Assembly: GCF_003946655.1 (NCBI RefSeq)
Contig: NZ_RHOV01000001.1
Span: forward strand, 1 to 64,000
Reading direction: 5' to 3'
Origin: Lapidilactobacillus achengensis
GTDB lineage: Bacteria; Bacillota; Bacilli; Lactobacillales; Lactobacillaceae
Length of the DNA stretch: 64,000 bases
Of this stretch, positions 34,184-44,309 are shown in pieces. The notes beneath the pieces were generated by a model. The model was not told the origin of the DNA. It worked only from the letters and a program-made list of their open reading frames with translations, and ran no database searches. Numbering within the stretch: position 1 is the stretch's first letter; each line of letters begins with the position of its first letter. The position numbers were made by a program, and so were the translations under genes.

Positions 34184-34849
34184 GTGCAAATAGCAATCGA
34201 CGGACCAGCTTCGGCCGGGAAAAGTACCGTGGCCAAACGGGTCGCACAAGAATTAGGATTTATTTATTGTGATACCGGCGCCATGTATCGGGCCGCAACA
34301 GTTTTAGCCGCGGAGAACCAGCTGGATTATGGCGACGAGGCTGGCATCTTAGCCAAGTTGACCCAGCAAGAAATTAGTTTCAAACCGGGGGCACCGGGAC
34401 ATGAGCAGCAAGTATTTCTTGGTCAAGAAGATGTGACCTTTGCGATCCGGACACCAGAGATCACCAATAACGTTTCGCAAGTTTCAGCGTTGGCCCAGAT
34501 TCGCCAAGCACTGGTAGCGCAACAACGGCAGATTGCCAGCGGGCATTCGATCGTGATGGATGGTCGTGATATTGGCACGACGGTTTTGCCCCAGGCGCAG
34601 GTCAAGGTATTTTTGGTGGCAAGTGCCGCTGAACGGGCGCGCCGGCGCTACGCCGAAAACTTGACCAAAGGTATCGAGACGCCCTTGGCCCAACTCGAGG
34701 ACGAGATCGTCGCCCGAGATTATAAAGATTCGCATCGGAAAGTCTCACCGTTGACCAAGGCGGCAGATGCGATCGAAATCGATACAACCGCGCTGACGAT
34801 TGACGAAGTTGTCGCAAAAATCGTCGATTTGGCGCAAAAAAAGCAATAA
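34184..34849 (+). CDS. cmk: Cytidylate kinase
   Basis: Phosphorylates CMP and dCMP to diphosphates with ATP. The 221-residue protein is a standard Cmk: IDGPASAGKSTVAKRVA (P loop), DTGAMYRA (nucleotide recognition), DGRDIGTTV, and the lid arginines in ERARRRYAEN. GTG start, with AAGGA about 10 bases upstream. Positioned before rpsA as in many bacteria. Confidence 0.97.
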   Translation: MQIAIDGPASAGKSTVAKRVAQELGFIYCDTGAMYRAATVLAAENQLDYGDEAGILAKLTQQEISFKPGAPGHEQQVFLGQEDVTFAIRTPEITNNVSQVSALAQIRQALVAQQRQIASGHSIVMDGRDIGTTVLPQAQVKVFLVASAAERARRRYAENLTKGIETPLAQLEDEIVARDYKDSHRKVSPLTKAADAIEIDTTALTIDEVVAKIVDLAQKKQ

Positions 34850-34953
34850 ATGCAATAAAATTCATTTTTTCCGAGCAAATTAGTACTTTTTACTAGCTTG
34901 TTCGCTGCTTTTCTATTAGAATTAATGTGATGTTATAGTGCAGGAGGATAATT

Positions 34954-36165
34954 ATGTCAGAGCAAGATTACAGTCAAAGTGAAATGGAAAAAGCGCTGAA
35001 TAGCGTTCAAGAAATCAAAGTGGGCGATGTTGTCAAGGGCGAAGTTTTAGCAATCGATGACAATCAACTGGTTGTTGGTGTTCAAGGCGCCGGTGTTGAA
35101 GGGGTCGTTCCTTTAAAGGAATTGACCGCTGACCGCAACGCCAAGATCGAAGACCAAGCGCAAGTGGGCGACGTTATAGAATTAGTCGTCTTATCAAGCT
35201 TGGGCCACGACAAAGAGAATGGTAACTACCTGTTATCACGGCGTCGCTTAGAGGCACGCAAAGTTTGGTCCGATATTGAAGCTAAATTCAAGGCTGGCGA
35301 GACTTTGTCTGTCAAAGTGACCGAGGTCGTTAAGGGTGGCTTGGTTGTTGATGCTGGTGTTCGTGGCTTTATTCCAGCTTCAATGGTTGATGATCACTAC
35401 GTTGATGATTTGAAGAGCTATGTTGGTCAAACCATGGAAGTCAAGATCATTGAGATCGAACCAAGCGAGAACCGCCTGATCCTGTCTCGGCGTGAATTGG
35501 TCAAGGCTGAAAAAGAAGCGAAGAAGGCAGAAATCTTCGCTAAATTGTTACCCGGTGATGTTGTCGAAGGCAAGGTTGCTCGGTTAACTAATTTTGGTGC
35601 CTTTATCGATTTAGGCGGCATTGATGGTTTAGTTCACATTTCTGAAATCGCTCACGAACACGTCAACAAGCCAAGCGATGTTTTAAAGGTTGGCGAAGAA
35701 GTCAAAGTCAAGGTGCTCAACGTTGATGCTGACAAGGATCGCATTTCCCTGTCAATCAAGGCTTTACAACCAGGACCTTGGGACAAGATCGCTGAGGTTG
35801 CGCCAGTAGGTGCGACAATCGAAGGAACCGTTAAACGCTTGACGACTTTCGGTGCTTTCGTTGAAGTTGCGCCTGGTGTTGAAGGTTTGGTTCACATTTC
35901 CCAAATTTCTCATCAACATATCGCTACTCCGAATGAAGTTCTTAAAGAGGGCGAAGTTGTTCAAGTCAAGGTCTTGAGCGAAGATCCTGAGAACAAGCGT
36001 CTATCTTTATCCATCAAAGCACTGACTGAAAAGCCAGGCGAAGAAGGTAAGGAAGAAGAAGCGACTCCAAGTGATTATGAGATGCCTGAAACTAGCAATG
36101 GCTTTAGTTTAGGCGAAATGATCGGCGATGCTTTGAAGAAAGACAGCGACGATTCAGACAAATAA
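34954..36165 (+). CDS. rpsA: 30S ribosomal protein S1
   Basis: Four S1 RNA-binding barrels in 403 residues (about 18-90, 105-170, 190-258 and 275-345), the short Firmicute form rather than the six-domain E. coli S1. Conserved signatures include [31 protein letters not shown] and [26 protein letters not shown] precedes ATG. Codon use is AT-shifted like pyk, indicating strong expression. Its terminator lies just before der. Confidence 0.97.
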   Translation: MSEQDYSQSEMEKALNSVQEIKVGDVVKGEVLAIDDNQLVVGVQGAGVEGVVPLKELTADRNAKIEDQAQVGDVIELVVLSSLGHDKENGNYLLSRRRLEARKVWSDIEAKFKAGETLSVKVTEVVKGGLVVDAGVRGFIPASMVDDHYVDDLKSYVGQTMEVKIIEIEPSENRLILSRRELVKAEKEAKKAEIFAKLLPGDVVEGKVARLTNFGAFIDLGGIDGLVHISEIAHEHVNKPSDVLKVGEEVKVKVLNVDADKDRISLSIKALQPGPWDKIAEVAPVGATIEGTVKRLTTFGAFVEVAPGVEGLVHISQISHQHIATPNEVLKEGEVVQVKVLSEDPENKRLSLSIKALTEKPGEEGKEEEATPSDYEMPETSNGFSLGEMIGDALKKDSDDSDK

Positions 36166-36181
36166 TCAGTGTCATACTTTG

Positions 36182-36221
36182 AAAAAGAGTTTGGACCTTT
36201 ATTTGGCCCAACTCTTTTTTT
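36182..36221 (+). terminator. rpsA terminator
   Basis: AAAAAGAGTT..GG pairs with CC..AACTCTTTTT across a T-rich loop, with one mismatch, then a T run. Confidence 0.8.
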
Positions 36222-36246
36222 ACCGATAAAAAATAGAGGTGGTTAA

Positions 36247-37557
36247 ATGGCAATTCCAGTAGTCGCGATCGTTGGCCGACCAAACGTGGGTAAATCGACG
36301 ATCTTTAATCGAATCGCCCGGGAACGGATCTCCATCGTTGAAGACACGCCAGGGGTGACCCGTGACCGGATCTACAGCCGCGGCGTGTGGTTGAACCATG
36401 AATTTAGCATGATCGACACCGGTGGGATCGAATTCGCGGATCAACCGTTCATGACCCAGATCCGTAATCAGGTCGACATCGCGATCGAAGAGGCCGATGT
36501 GATCGTTTTTCTCGTGAACGCTCGGGAAGGCATTACAGACGCTGATGAACGGATCGCGCAGATTCTCTTCCGTTCCCATAAGGAAGTGATCTTGGCGGTC
36601 AATAAGGCCGATAATCCCGAACAACGCCAAGATATTTATGATTTCTATTCGCTGGGATTCGGCGAACCTTTGCCAATTTCCGGCACTCAGGGAACGGGGC
36701 TGGGCGATCTTTTGGACGCAGTGGTCGCACACTTCCCGCCTGAAGTAAATGATGAGGACGACCAATCGATCAAGTTTAGTTTGATCGGCCGGCCTAACGT
36801 TGGCAAGTCGTCTCTGGTCAATTCGATTCTTGGCGAAGAGCGCGTGATCGTTTCCAATATCGAGGGGACAACACGTGACGCGATCGACACCCATTTCACT
36901 GATGAGACCGGGCAAGAATTTACGATGATCGATACCGCCGGGATCCGTAAGCGCGGCCGGGTTTATGAGGCCACTGAGAAATATGCGGTCATGCGGGCGC
37001 AACGTGCGATCGACCGTTCCGACGTGGTTCTCTTCGTCATCGATGGCGCCGATGGTTTGCGCGAGCAGGATAAGAAAGTTGCCGGCTATGCCCACGAGGC
37101 TGGGCGGGCGATCATTATTCTGGTCAACAAATGGGACTTGGTCGAAAAAGACACCAAAACCATGGGTGAGTTCACGGAGAAACTTCGGGGACAATTACAG
37201 TATTTGGAATACGCGCCGATTATTTTCGTTTCGGCGGTCACCAAGCAGCGGTTGAAACAGTTGCCAGAAATGATCAAAACCGTTTCTGAGAACCAACAAC
37301 GCCGGATCCAATCTTCCGTCCTGAATGACGTACTCTTGCGCGCCGTGGCGATCACACCGACACCAAACGTGAAAGGTCACCGTCTCCGCGTTTATTACCT
37401 GACCCAAGTGGCGATCAAGCCACCAACATTTGTGGTTTTCGTGAATGATCCCGATTTGTTCCATTTCTCTTACCAGCGTTTCTTGATCAACCAGCTTCGG
37501 GATAGCTTTGATTTCTCGGGGACACCGATCCGCTTGATTGCCCGAAAACGCAAGTAA
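36247..37557 (+). CDS. der: Ribosome biogenesis GTPase Der
   Basis: Der (EngA) has two tandem GTPase domains and helps assemble the 50S subunit. In this 436-residue protein G1 motifs occur at residues 9-17 (GRPNVGKST) and near 182 (GRPNVGKSS), with G3 DTGGIE and DTAGIRK, G4 NKAD and NKWD, and a C-terminal KH-like domain (about 355-436; [14 protein letters not shown]). Length and order are typical. GAGGTGG precedes ATG. Confidence 0.97.
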   Translation: MAIPVVAIVGRPNVGKSTIFNRIARERISIVEDTPGVTRDRIYSRGVWLNHEFSMIDTGGIEFADQPFMTQIRNQVDIAIEEADVIVFLVNAREGITDADERIAQILFRSHKEVILAVNKADNPEQRQDIYDFYSLGFGEPLPISGTQGTGLGDLLDAVVAHFPPEVNDEDDQSIKFSLIGRPNVGKSSLVNSILGEERVIVSNIEGTTRDAIDTHFTDETGQEFTMIDTAGIRKRGRVYEATEKYAVMRAQRAIDRSDVVLFVIDGADGLREQDKKVAGYAHEAGRAIIILVNKWDLVEKDTKTMGEFTEKLRGQLQYLEYAPIIFVSAVTKQRLKQLPEMIKTVSENQQRRIQSSVLNDVLLRAVAITPTPNVKGHRLRVYYLTQVAIKPPTFVVFVNDPDLFHFSYQRFLINQLRDSFDFSGTPIRLIARKRK

Positions 37558-37584
37558 AACGCCTTATTTTACCCTAATTTTAGG

Positions 37585-37630
37585 AAAAAAGGCGAAAGCT
37601 AAGATTTTTTTGCTAAAATCTCGCTTTTTT
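37585..37630 (+). terminator. der terminator
   Basis: AAAAAAGGCGA (37585-37595) pairs with TCGCTTTTTT (37621-37630) with one bulged G, plus an inner AGATTTT/AAAATCT stem. Confidence 0.7.
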
Positions 37631-37777
37631 GGACAAAAAACCTTGTTATATCGCGCTTTCTATGATAACTTTATCAGTGGAATAATGATCTAAAACGTAT
37701 CATTGTTTCAATTTCATAATTCATGAAATATAAAAGCATGCTTAGCGTGACGCTTGGCTGCGGGAGGTGAATTCCAT

Positions 37778-38053
37778 ATGGCAAATAAAGCAGAATTGAT
37801 CGATAGCGTTGCATCAAAGACCGGCTTGACTAAGAAAGACGCAACTGCAGCTGTCGATGCTGTTTTCAACACGATCCAATCAACGCTTGCTAATGGCGAA
37901 AAGGTTCAACTAATCGGCTTTGGTAACTTTGAGGTTCGTCAACGTGCAGCACGTAAAGGCCGCAACCCACAAACAGGTGATGAAATCAAGATCCCTGCAA
38001 GTACGGTTCCTGCATTCAAACCAGGTAAGGCTTTGAAAGATGCAGTTAAATAA
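37778..38053 (+). CDS. hup: DNA-binding protein HU
   Basis: A 91-residue nucleoid protein that bends DNA as a dimer. The sequence [20 protein letters not shown] and the arm [17 protein letters not shown] are standard HU. Start at ATG 37778 with GGGAGGTGA (37762-37770); an upstream in-frame ATG at 37754 is not supported by the family. AT-rich leader and codons indicate high expression; monocistronic between two terminators. Confidence 0.98.
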   Translation: MANKAELIDSVASKTGLTKKDATAAVDAVFNTIQSTLANGEKVQLIGFGNFEVRQRAARKGRNPQTGDEIKIPASTVPAFKPGKALKDAVK

Positions 38054-38064
38054 TTAGAACGTTA

Positions 38065-38104
38065 GACTCGTTGGGGCGCAATGCTCCAACGGGTTATTTT
38101 TTTT
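38065..38104 (+). terminator. hup terminator
   Basis: ACTCGTTGGGG and CTCCAACGGGT form an 11-bp stem with two G-U pairs, then eight T residues. Confidence 0.85.
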
Positions 38105-38244
38105 ACTTGATCCTCACGAGACGGCAAACTCGTCACCGGGTTCCGTGAACAACTCAGCGGCGCTATGACCGGGCTTGTCATCGTTGGCAATCGGTTCTTC
38201 GGTAAAAGGTCGTGCTGTTCCGTTCAATTTCAGCTGAAATCCGT

Positions 38245-38250
38245 TATAAT
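38245..38250 (+). promoter_or_regulatory. -10 box of the TPR gene
   Basis: Perfect TATAAT 51 bp upstream of the start codon; the -35 (GTTCAA at 17-bp spacing) is poor. Nothing else is evident in 38105-38244. Confidence 0.45.
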
Positions 38251-38301
38251 AAAAAGGAGCTTGTCTGATTTAGGTGATCAGGCAAAGAAGGGAGTGCCAC
38301 C

Positions 38302-39573
38302 ATGAGTTATTCAGAACAAATGTTGCAAGACCTAGATGATCAGGATCTGACCGCGGCGCAGCGTGACTTCGCGTTGGCTTTGGCCGAGGATGATGACGCG
38401 ACATTATTTAGTTTGGCGGAAGAGTTGCAGGCGCTGGGCTTTGATCAGGAGGCGGCGCAGATCGCCAGGCAATTGTTGGCTCATGACCCTGGCGCTGATG
38501 AGGCGAAGCTGATTCTGGCCGAAGTGGCGATCGATGACGATCAAACCGATCAGGCCTTGGATTGGCTGAATCAAATTAAGCCTGATTCACCGGTCTATCC
38601 AGAAAGTCTGGTCACGGCGGCCGATTTGTATCAAACCATGAACTTGTTGGAAGTCAGCGAGCAGAAACTTTTGGCGGCGCAGCGGCTTTTACCTGATGAG
38701 CCGGCGCTGGACTTTGGCTTGGCGGAACTTTACGCCAATATGGGTCGTTATCAGGAGGCGGCTCAATATGATCAGCGTTTGTTGGCGGCGGGGCATGATT
38801 ATTGGGCCCAGGTTTCGATCAAACAACGCTTGGCCGAGGCACTCTCTGGTTCCGGTGAATACGAAGCCGCAGTGGCGTTGCTCGAGGAGCTAACGAAGAA
38901 CTTGGCCACAGATGAACAACTGTTCCAATTGGGCGTGCTCTACCATAGTTTGCATCAGGAGGAACAGGCAATCAAGGTTTTGACCCGTTTGCAGCAACAA
39001 AACGCTGATTATAGCGCCTTGTATGAACCACTGGTTGCCAGCCAGCGTGCGTTGGGTCATGAGGCTGAGGCTTTACAGACGGCCCAGGTTGGTCTAGGCT
39101 ATGACGCGTTTAATCTGAATCTGGCGCGGTTAGGGGCAGAGGCGGCCATCCAGCTACAACAGCCCCAAACGGCCCAGGAGCTCTTGGAAGCGGGTCTGCG
39201 GGTCGATCCTGACGCTCAACCGCTGCGGCTGTTGTTGGCGACGATTATGGCGCAAAAGGGCGATGATCAGGCCGTGATCGAGTTGTTGGCACCGATTGCC
39301 ACGGCGGATCAGGCCGATCCACAGGTCAACTGGCAATTGGCGGCGGCTTACGATCGCTTGGATCAAGTCCCCGAAGCCAAGGCGGCGTTCTTTGCCGCCT
39401 ACCCGAATTTGAAAACCAATCCTGATTTTATGCGGCAGTTCATCGCCTTTTTACAAGCGGAGGCCCAGACGTCCGAGTTGATTTTGGCGTTGAAACAATA
39501 TTTGACGCTCGCTCCGGATGATCCTGATTACAGCGAGTTGCTCTTTGACCTGGAGCATGATCGCGAACGCTAA
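38302..39573 (+). CDS. Tetratricopeptide-repeat protein (YpiA-like)
   Basis: A 423-residue, strongly acidic protein built of TPR-type helix pairs along its length (LFSLAEELQALGFDQEAAQIA, LGVLYHSLHQEEQAIKVL, LAAAYDRLDQVPEAKAAFF). No signal peptide or membrane segment, so it is a cytoplasmic scaffold. The family is widespread in Firmicutes near hup/der; YpiA of Bacillus is the probable counterpart. Partners are unknown. GAAGGGAG precedes ATG. Confidence 0.8.
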   Translation: MSYSEQMLQDLDDQDLTAAQRDFALALAEDDDATLFSLAEELQALGFDQEAAQIARQLLAHDPGADEAKLILAEVAIDDDQTDQALDWLNQIKPDSPVYPESLVTAADLYQTMNLLEVSEQKLLAAQRLLPDEPALDFGLAELYANMGRYQEAAQYDQRLLAAGHDYWAQVSIKQRLAEALSGSGEYEAAVALLEELTKNLATDEQLFQLGVLYHSLHQEEQAIKVLTRLQQQNADYSALYEPLVASQRALGHEAEALQTAQVGLGYDAFNLNLARLGAEAAIQLQQPQTAQELLEAGLRVDPDAQPLRLLLATIMAQKGDDQAVIELLAPIATADQADPQVNWQLAAAYDRLDQVPEAKAAFFAAYPNLKTNPDFMRQFIAFLQAEAQTSELILALKQYLTLAPDDPDYSELLFDLEHDRER

Positions 39574-39635
39574 AACCAGCCACGTTCAAACAGGCGGCGC
39601 GACTGCCGAAAAATAAATAGAATCAGTAGCTCATC

Positions 39636-39670
39636 AAAAAAGCACCCCTAGCAATCAGCTAGCAGGTGCT
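39636..39670 (-). terminator. Terminator of the YitT-family gene
   Basis: AGCACC/GGTGCT and CTAGC/GCTAG nested stems; the minus strand ends in six T residues. It lies 115 bp beyond the stop of the minus-strand gene and may also weakly stop the TPR transcript. Confidence 0.65.
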
Positions 39671-39784
39671 TACGCCTCACCAAAATAGTGGTGGGGCAGG
39701 TTGTGGTTACGGTCAATGGTCGCGCAGCATGCCGTGCGCAAGCGGCTTACTTTTGACGACGGGCAATTCCGTCTGTTTGTTGGG

Positions 39785-40696
39785 TTAACCGGCTTTGCGT
39801 TTAGAAAAGAGAGAATGGTGCGGCCGGGCATAGGTGAAGCCTTCGCCCACAGCTTCGTGGACTTCGAGAATCGTCACAAAGGCCTTTTTGTCACAGGCCA
39901 TGATGATGCGCTTCGCTTGGACCAGTTCGTTTGGCGCGACCACGCAGTAAATGATTTGGCGTTCGTCGCGTTGGTACCCACCCTCGGCGTTCAAGTAGGT
40001 CACGCCACGTTCCAGCTCATCCATTAATTTCTGGCTGATCACTTCATAATGGTCACTAATGATCAGCATCCCTTTGGCGGAATAACTCCCATCTTGGGTC
40101 GCGTCCACGATTCGGGAAAAGACGAAGGAGGCCAGCAGGGTATACATCATGTGTTCAATGTCCAGATAGCTCAGTGACGCCAACAACACGAGCACATCGA
40201 AGGCCAGCAGCGTTTTGCCCATTGGGACGCCGCGTTCGATTTCCAGGATCCGCGCCAACACATCGCTGCCGCCAGTGGTCCCGCCAAAACGGTAAATCAA
40301 TCCGGAGCCAAAGCCACCGAAAATTCCCGCCAGCACACCGGCGATAAACAGATCATCATGAAGATTGATCAAATTTCCTACCGGCAAGCGTTGCCAGATC
40401 CACAGGGATGCGGACAAGGCCATAGTGCCGTAAATCGTGTAGACCAGGCCTTTTTTGCCGAGAAATCGATAACCGAGAATGATCAGCGGAATATTCAGCA
40501 GAATCGTGGTGTAGGCTGGGTCGATTTGCCACCAGGCGCGGAAAAGCAAGGTGATCCCAGTGATGCCCCCTTCGGCCAAATTGTTCTTGATGTTGATCGT
40601 CACCAAGCCAAAGCCATAAAAAAGCGCGCCGAGGCTGATCATCAAAATTTCCTTGAGATGTGTCCAAGTGAAGTGAACACGTAGTTTAGCTACCAT
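39785..40696 (-). CDS. YitT family membrane protein (DUF161/DUF2179)
   Basis: A 303-residue protein with five to six membrane helices in the first ~190 residues (LGALFYGFGLVTINI, GGITGITLLF, IFGGFGSGLIYRFGG) and a C-terminal soluble DUF2179 domain (about 215-285; GVTYLNAEGGYQRDERQIIYCVV). Function of the family is not settled. I start at ATG 40696 because AAGGGGTCAGGA precedes it; the upstream TTG at 40720 has no such site. It is divergent from cca with about 60 bp between. Confidence 0.85.
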   Translation of the reverse strand: MVAKLRVHFTWTHLKEILMISLGALFYGFGLVTINIKNNLAEGGITGITLLFRAWWQIDPAYTTILLNIPLIILGYRFLGKKGLVYTIYGTMALSASLWIWQRLPVGNLINLHDDLFIAGVLAGIFGGFGSGLIYRFGGTTGGSDVLARILEIERGVPMGKTLLAFDVLVLLASLSYLDIEHMMYTLLASFVFSRIVDATQDGSYSAKGMLIISDHYEVISQKLMDELERGVTYLNAEGGYQRDERQIIYCVVAPNELVQAKRIIMACDKKAFVTILEVHEAVGEGFTYARPHHSLFSKRKAG

Positions 40697-40757
40697 ATCC
40701 TGACCCCTTATCCGAATCAAACCACCACTAAAATTAAGAAATAGGTGTTGATAATCA

Positions 40758-41975
40758 ATGTATTTATCTGAGTTTCCCCCAGAATTCCAACAGGCACTTC
40801 CTATTCTACAACAAATTGAAGCTAATGGATATGAAGCTTATTTTGTTGGCGGTTCTGTGCGGGACTTTCTCTTAGGCAAGGCAATCGCAGATGTGGATAT
40901 TGCCACTAGCGCTTTCCCCGCGGAGATCAAAGCCATCTTCCCGGTAACCATCGATACCGGCATCAAACACGGGACTGTCACGGTGCTGGTTGATCACGTG
41001 GGTTACGAATTGACGACTTTTCGCACGGAATCGGGCTATCAAGATTTCCGCCGGCCTGATCAGGTCACCTTTGTGCGCTCGTTGGCCCAAGATCTGCAAC
41101 GCCGCGATTTCACCATCAACGCCTTAGCCGTGCGCCACGATGGCTTGGTGATCGATCATTTCGCCGGGCTGGCCGATTTACGGGCCAAACAGATTCGGGC
41201 GGTTGGCGCCGCGGAGGCTCGCTTTCACGAGGATGCGCTGCGGATGATGCGAGCGGTGCGCTTTAGCAGTCAGCTAGGATTCACGATCGTCCCGGAAACT
41301 TATCAAAGTTTGATCGATAATCGGGCCTTGCTGGATAAAATCGCGGTGGAACGGATCCACACTGAGTTTATCAAAATGATGCTTAGTCCTAACTGGCAAG
41401 TGGGTTGGGCCAGCTTCCTGCAAACAGGACTGGTGGCCCACGTCCCTTTCTTTAAAGACCAAGCGCTAACCATGCCGACGTTTGCCCAGCGCGCCACCAG
41501 CGCTCTGCAGGATGAGGCCGCCGTTTGGACCATGTTGGCTGATGTGGCCGCGCTGTCGGACCAGCAATTGACGGTGATGTTACGTCAATGGAAAACCGCC
41601 AATCAAGTGATCGCGGCCAGTCGCGCCAGCTTAGCCTTCAGTCGTAAGTTGCAAGCGGGCCAAGCCATCAGCGCGGCCGATCTTTATCAACTTGATGATC
41701 AGGTATTGCCGCGGTTGGCAACGGTTGGCGCTAATTTAGGCTGGACGGTGGACTTCGCTGACTTGGAGCAACGTTATCAGGCTTTGCCGATCCATGACGC
41801 CCACGAACTTGCAGTGGATGGTGGCCTTTTAATGGCGCGCCTGGGGTTGACTCCTGGTCCGCAACTGGGACGGGCGCTGAAATCAGCGGAGCAAGCTGTC
41901 GTTTCTGGAGCTGTGATCAATGAGCCTGAGACCCTGATCGTTTGGCTACGAAAACGATTACCAGATATGATATGA
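40758..41975 (+). CDS. cca: CCA tRNA nucleotidyltransferase
   Basis: Adds or repairs the 3' CCA of tRNAs. The 405-residue class II enzyme has the head motifs GGSVRDFLLG and DVDIAT (metal-binding DxD), the RRDFTINALA motif, and the EDALRMMRAVRFS neck segment, followed by a helical body and tail. AGGTG is about 10 bases before ATG. Works after rnz in tRNA 3'-end maturation. Confidence 0.95.
   Translation: MYLSEFPPEFQQALPILQQIEANGYEAYFVGGSVRDFLLGKAIADVDIATSAFPAEIKAIFPVTIDTGIKHGTVTVLVDHVGYELTTFRTESGYQDFRRPDQVTFVRSLAQDLQRRDFTINALAVRHDGLVIDHFAGLADLRAKQIRAVGAAEARFHEDALRMMRAVRFSSQLGFTIVPETYQSLIDNRALLDKIAVERIHTEFIKMMLSPNWQVGWASFLQTGLVAHVPFFKDQALTMPTFAQRATSALQDEAAVWTMLADVAALSDQQLTVMLRQWKTANQVIAASRASLAFSRKLQAGQAISAADLYQLDDQVLPRLATVGANLGWTVDFADLEQRYQALPIHDAHELAVDGGLLMARLGLTPGPQLGRALKSAEQAVVSGAVINEPETLIVWLRKRLPDMI
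41942..41971 (+). promoter_or_regulatory. Possible promoter for the gene at 42021
   Basis: TTGGCT (41942-41947), 18 bp, TATGAT (41966-41971), inside the end of cca. Confidence 0.4.
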
Positions 41976-42020
41976 TAGGGGAGAACCTAGACTGAAAGCG
42001 AGAAAGGAAGTTATCTGGTC

Positions 42021-42491
42021 ATGATTGAAGAACACGTGTTTAAGGAATTACGTTTTTATTTCCGCAATGGGGATGAATGGACGGTTTCTCACGCCGAAAT
42101 GGCTGATGTTTGGATCGCTCGCGTCACCACTTCTTATGGCCGCATCAATGGTGCGGGTAAGATGCAAGAAATCCATCCTTGCAAGAGCTTTAAAATCGAG
42201 ATTTTACCTGAGGCAGACCACACCAAGACAACCGATATCAATGCTGGTTCTCTAGAAATGGGGATGTTCGGGCGCGCGATCAAGTACCAAGATATCGAAA
42301 AATGTGATCTCGTGTTTGAGGAAAGTGACCGTAAACCATTACGGATCTATTTCCCTTTCAAACAAAAAGATGCCTCGGGGTTGGATAACATTTACCAAAC
42401 CAGTATCATCTCGCCGCAAAATGGCCATCTCTACGTGGTGATCGACGCGAACCGAACCGTGTTTGATGTTTATCCCGAATTGAGAGCCTAA
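42021..42491 (+). CDS. Conserved hypothetical protein
   Basis: I do not recognise this 156-residue protein. It is soluble, acidic, rich in Ile/Phe/Tyr with alternating strand-like segments (ELRFYFRNGDEWTV, KSFKIEILPEAD, LYVVIDANRTVFDV), so probably a beta-sandwich or barrel. It has no signal peptide and two cysteines that do not form a metal motif. Ribosome site AAAGGAAG precedes ATG. It sits between cca and thyA with 45 bp and 24 bp gaps, probably co-transcribed with thyA-dfrA. Codon use matches the neighbours, so it looks native. Confidence 0.7.
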   Translation: MIEEHVFKELRFYFRNGDEWTVSHAEMADVWIARVTTSYGRINGAGKMQEIHPCKSFKIEILPEADHTKTTDINAGSLEMGMFGRAIKYQDIEKCDLVFEESDRKPLRIYFPFKQKDASGLDNIYQTSIISPQNGHLYVVIDANRTVFDVYPELRA

Positions 42492-42515
42492 TCTACAGAT
42501 AAAGGATCAGTCAAC

Positions 42516-43475
42516 GTGAATCAAAGCGAACAAACTTATTTGAATTTTTTGAATGATATTTTGACCCGCGGCCATTATAAATCAGACCGAACGGGGACCG
42601 GGACCTATAGCTTATTCGGCTATCAGATGCGCTTTGACTTGAGTCAGGGCTTTCCCTTATTGACCACGAAAAAAGTGCCCTTTGGCTTGATCAAGAGCGA
42701 ACTGTTATGGTTCTTGCGTGGGGATAGCAATATCCGTTATTTGTTACAGCACAATAATCACATTTGGGATGAATGGGCCTTTGCTAAATTTGTGGCCAGC
42801 TCGGCCTATCAGGGACCTGATATGACAGATTTTGGGCGGCGGGCCCTGCGCGATCCGGACTTTGCGCAGGTCTATCGCCAAGAAATGGCTCGGTTTGATC
42901 AACGAATCATTGATGATCCAAGTTTCGCGCAAATCTATGGTGATTTAGGCCATATTTATGGGCAGCAATGGCGGCATTGGCAGACGCGTCAAGGCGAGAC
43001 GATCGATCAGTTGGCCCAGGTGGTGGCGCAGATCAAGGCGACCCCGGATTCGCGGCGGCTGATCGTCAGCGCCTGGAATCCGGAAGATATTCCCCAAATG
43101 GCCTTGCCACCTTGCCACACCTTGTTTCAGTTTTATGTGAATGAGGGTAAATTGTCGGCCCAGTTGTATCAACGCAGCGGCGATGCCTTCTTAGGGGTGC
43201 CTTTCAATATTGCTAGTTATGCGCTGCTGACACACTTGGTGGCGCGCCAAACTGGCTTGGCAGTGGGCGATTTCGTCCATACCTTTGGCGATGCCCACAT
43301 TTATGCGAATCATCTGGAACAAGTCAAGACGCAGTTGCAGCGGACCCCTCGGACGCTGCCTCAGCTGGAATTGACGTCAGCGCCTCGGGCGGATCTGGCC
43401 GATTATCAAATGGCGGATATCAAATTAAGCGGCTACGACCCAGCGCCGGCGATCAAAGCGCCGGTGGCTGTTTAA
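42516..43475 (+). CDS. thyA: Thymidylate synthase
   Basis: Makes dTMP from dUMP using methylene-tetrahydrofolate, releasing dihydrofolate. The 319-residue protein has SDRTGTGT, the nucleophile Cys200 in [30 protein letters not shown], and the C-terminal KAPVAV. It contains the ~50-residue insertion after [10 protein letters not shown] seen in Lactobacillus-type ThyA. GTG start with AAAGGA upstream. dfrA follows after 11 bp and recycles the dihydrofolate made here. Confidence 0.97.
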   Translation: MNQSEQTYLNFLNDILTRGHYKSDRTGTGTYSLFGYQMRFDLSQGFPLLTTKKVPFGLIKSELLWFLRGDSNIRYLLQHNNHIWDEWAFAKFVASSAYQGPDMTDFGRRALRDPDFAQVYRQEMARFDQRIIDDPSFAQIYGDLGHIYGQQWRHWQTRQGETIDQLAQVVAQIKATPDSRRLIVSAWNPEDIPQMALPPCHTLFQFYVNEGKLSAQLYQRSGDAFLGVPFNIASYALLTHLVARQTGLAVGDFVHTFGDAHIYANHLEQVKTQLQRTPRTLPQLELTSAPRADLADYQMADIKLSGYDPAPAIKAPVAV

Positions 43476-43486
43476 GGAGGTCTGCC

Positions 43487-44017
43487 ATGATTGCCTTTGT
43501 TTGGGCGGAGGATCAAAATGGGTTGATCGGAGCTCAGGGGCAGCTGCCCTGGCGCTTGCCTGCTGATCTACGACGTTTCAAGGAAGTGACGTGGCAGCAA
43601 ACGATCGTGATGGGGCGGCGGACCTATGCCTCGTTTCCCCACGGTCCGTTGCCACAACGGCATCATTTGGTCTTAACGCATCAGGCGGCGACGCAGTTTC
43701 CAGATGAGGTCGAGGTCTTTGGCAGCGCGGCCGCTTTGCGGCAACGCCTAGCCCAAGAACCGCAGCGTACTTTCTATGTGATCGGCGGCGTGGCCTTATT
43801 TACTCTATTTGCTGCCGAGGTGGATTTTCTTTATCAGACGCGAATCGACGGGCACTACGCTGGCGATACTTATATGCCCGCGCTGCCTTGGGCTGACTTT
43901 GAATTGACCCAGCAGCAAGATTTCTTGGCCCAGGGCTCTCAGCCCGCCTATCATTTTCTGGAGTTTCAGCGGATCCGGGCCACGGCTGGACCGTCTTCTG
44001 AATCCGTCGGGGAATGA
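43487..44017 (+). CDS. dfrA: Dihydrofolate reductase
   Basis: Reduces dihydrofolate to tetrahydrofolate with NADPH. The 176-residue protein has the N-terminal AFVWAEDQNGLIG, LPWRLPADLRRFK, MGRRTYASFP and VIGGVALF. About 12 residues of extra tail follow the usual end. AAGGAGG is ideally placed. Coupled to thyA, and followed 70 bp later by a terminator. Confidence 0.96.
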   Translation: MIAFVWAEDQNGLIGAQGQLPWRLPADLRRFKEVTWQQTIVMGRRTYASFPHGPLPQRHHLVLTHQAATQFPDEVEVFGSAAALRQRLAQEPQRTFYVIGGVALFTLFAAEVDFLYQTRIDGHYAGDTYMPALPWADFELTQQQDFLAQGSQPAYHFLEFQRIRATAGPSSESVGE

Positions 44018-44086
44018 AACGATCGCTGGTCCGCTTGCTTGTTAGAACAGCGCCCACGCGTTTGATCAAATCAACATTTTCCCAAT

Positions 44087-44116
44087 GAGAAAGTCAGCCT
44101 GCTGACTTTCTTTTTT
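44087..44116 (+). terminator. Terminator of thyA-dfrA
   Basis: GAAAGTCAG/CTGACTTTC around a CCTG tetraloop with six T residues. Confidence 0.9.
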
Positions 44117-44224
44117 AATTTTTTCTAAAAGGGTTCGCACTTGACCAGCGAGTGTGGTTCAATAAAGTTAGCTTAAAAATAACGCCACGCTCCTTTGGTT
44201 TCTGAAAATGGGCGATTTAGGTGC

Positions 44225-44296
44225 GCGATCACGTGATTATGCGATTTGAGTTGCCGCGATCACGTGAGTCAGGCGATTAAAGTATACAACTATAAT
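44225..44296 (+). promoter_or_regulatory. Metalloprotease upstream region with twin palindromic sites
   Basis: GCGATCACGTGA occurs at 44225-44236 and 44256-44267, 31 bp apart (three helical turns). Each contains the palindrome TCACGTGA, and the first extends to ATCACGTGAT. TATAAT at 44291-44296 looks like a -10 box and is followed almost at once by the ribosome-binding site. The pair looks like operator sites for a dimeric regulator. Confidence 0.55.
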
Positions 44297-44309
44297 GGGG
44301 AGTGAGCAG

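Noticed and set aside
36220-37194. 324-codon open frame on the minus strand inside der
   Set aside because: Antisense shadow of the two GTPase domains; no family resemblance.
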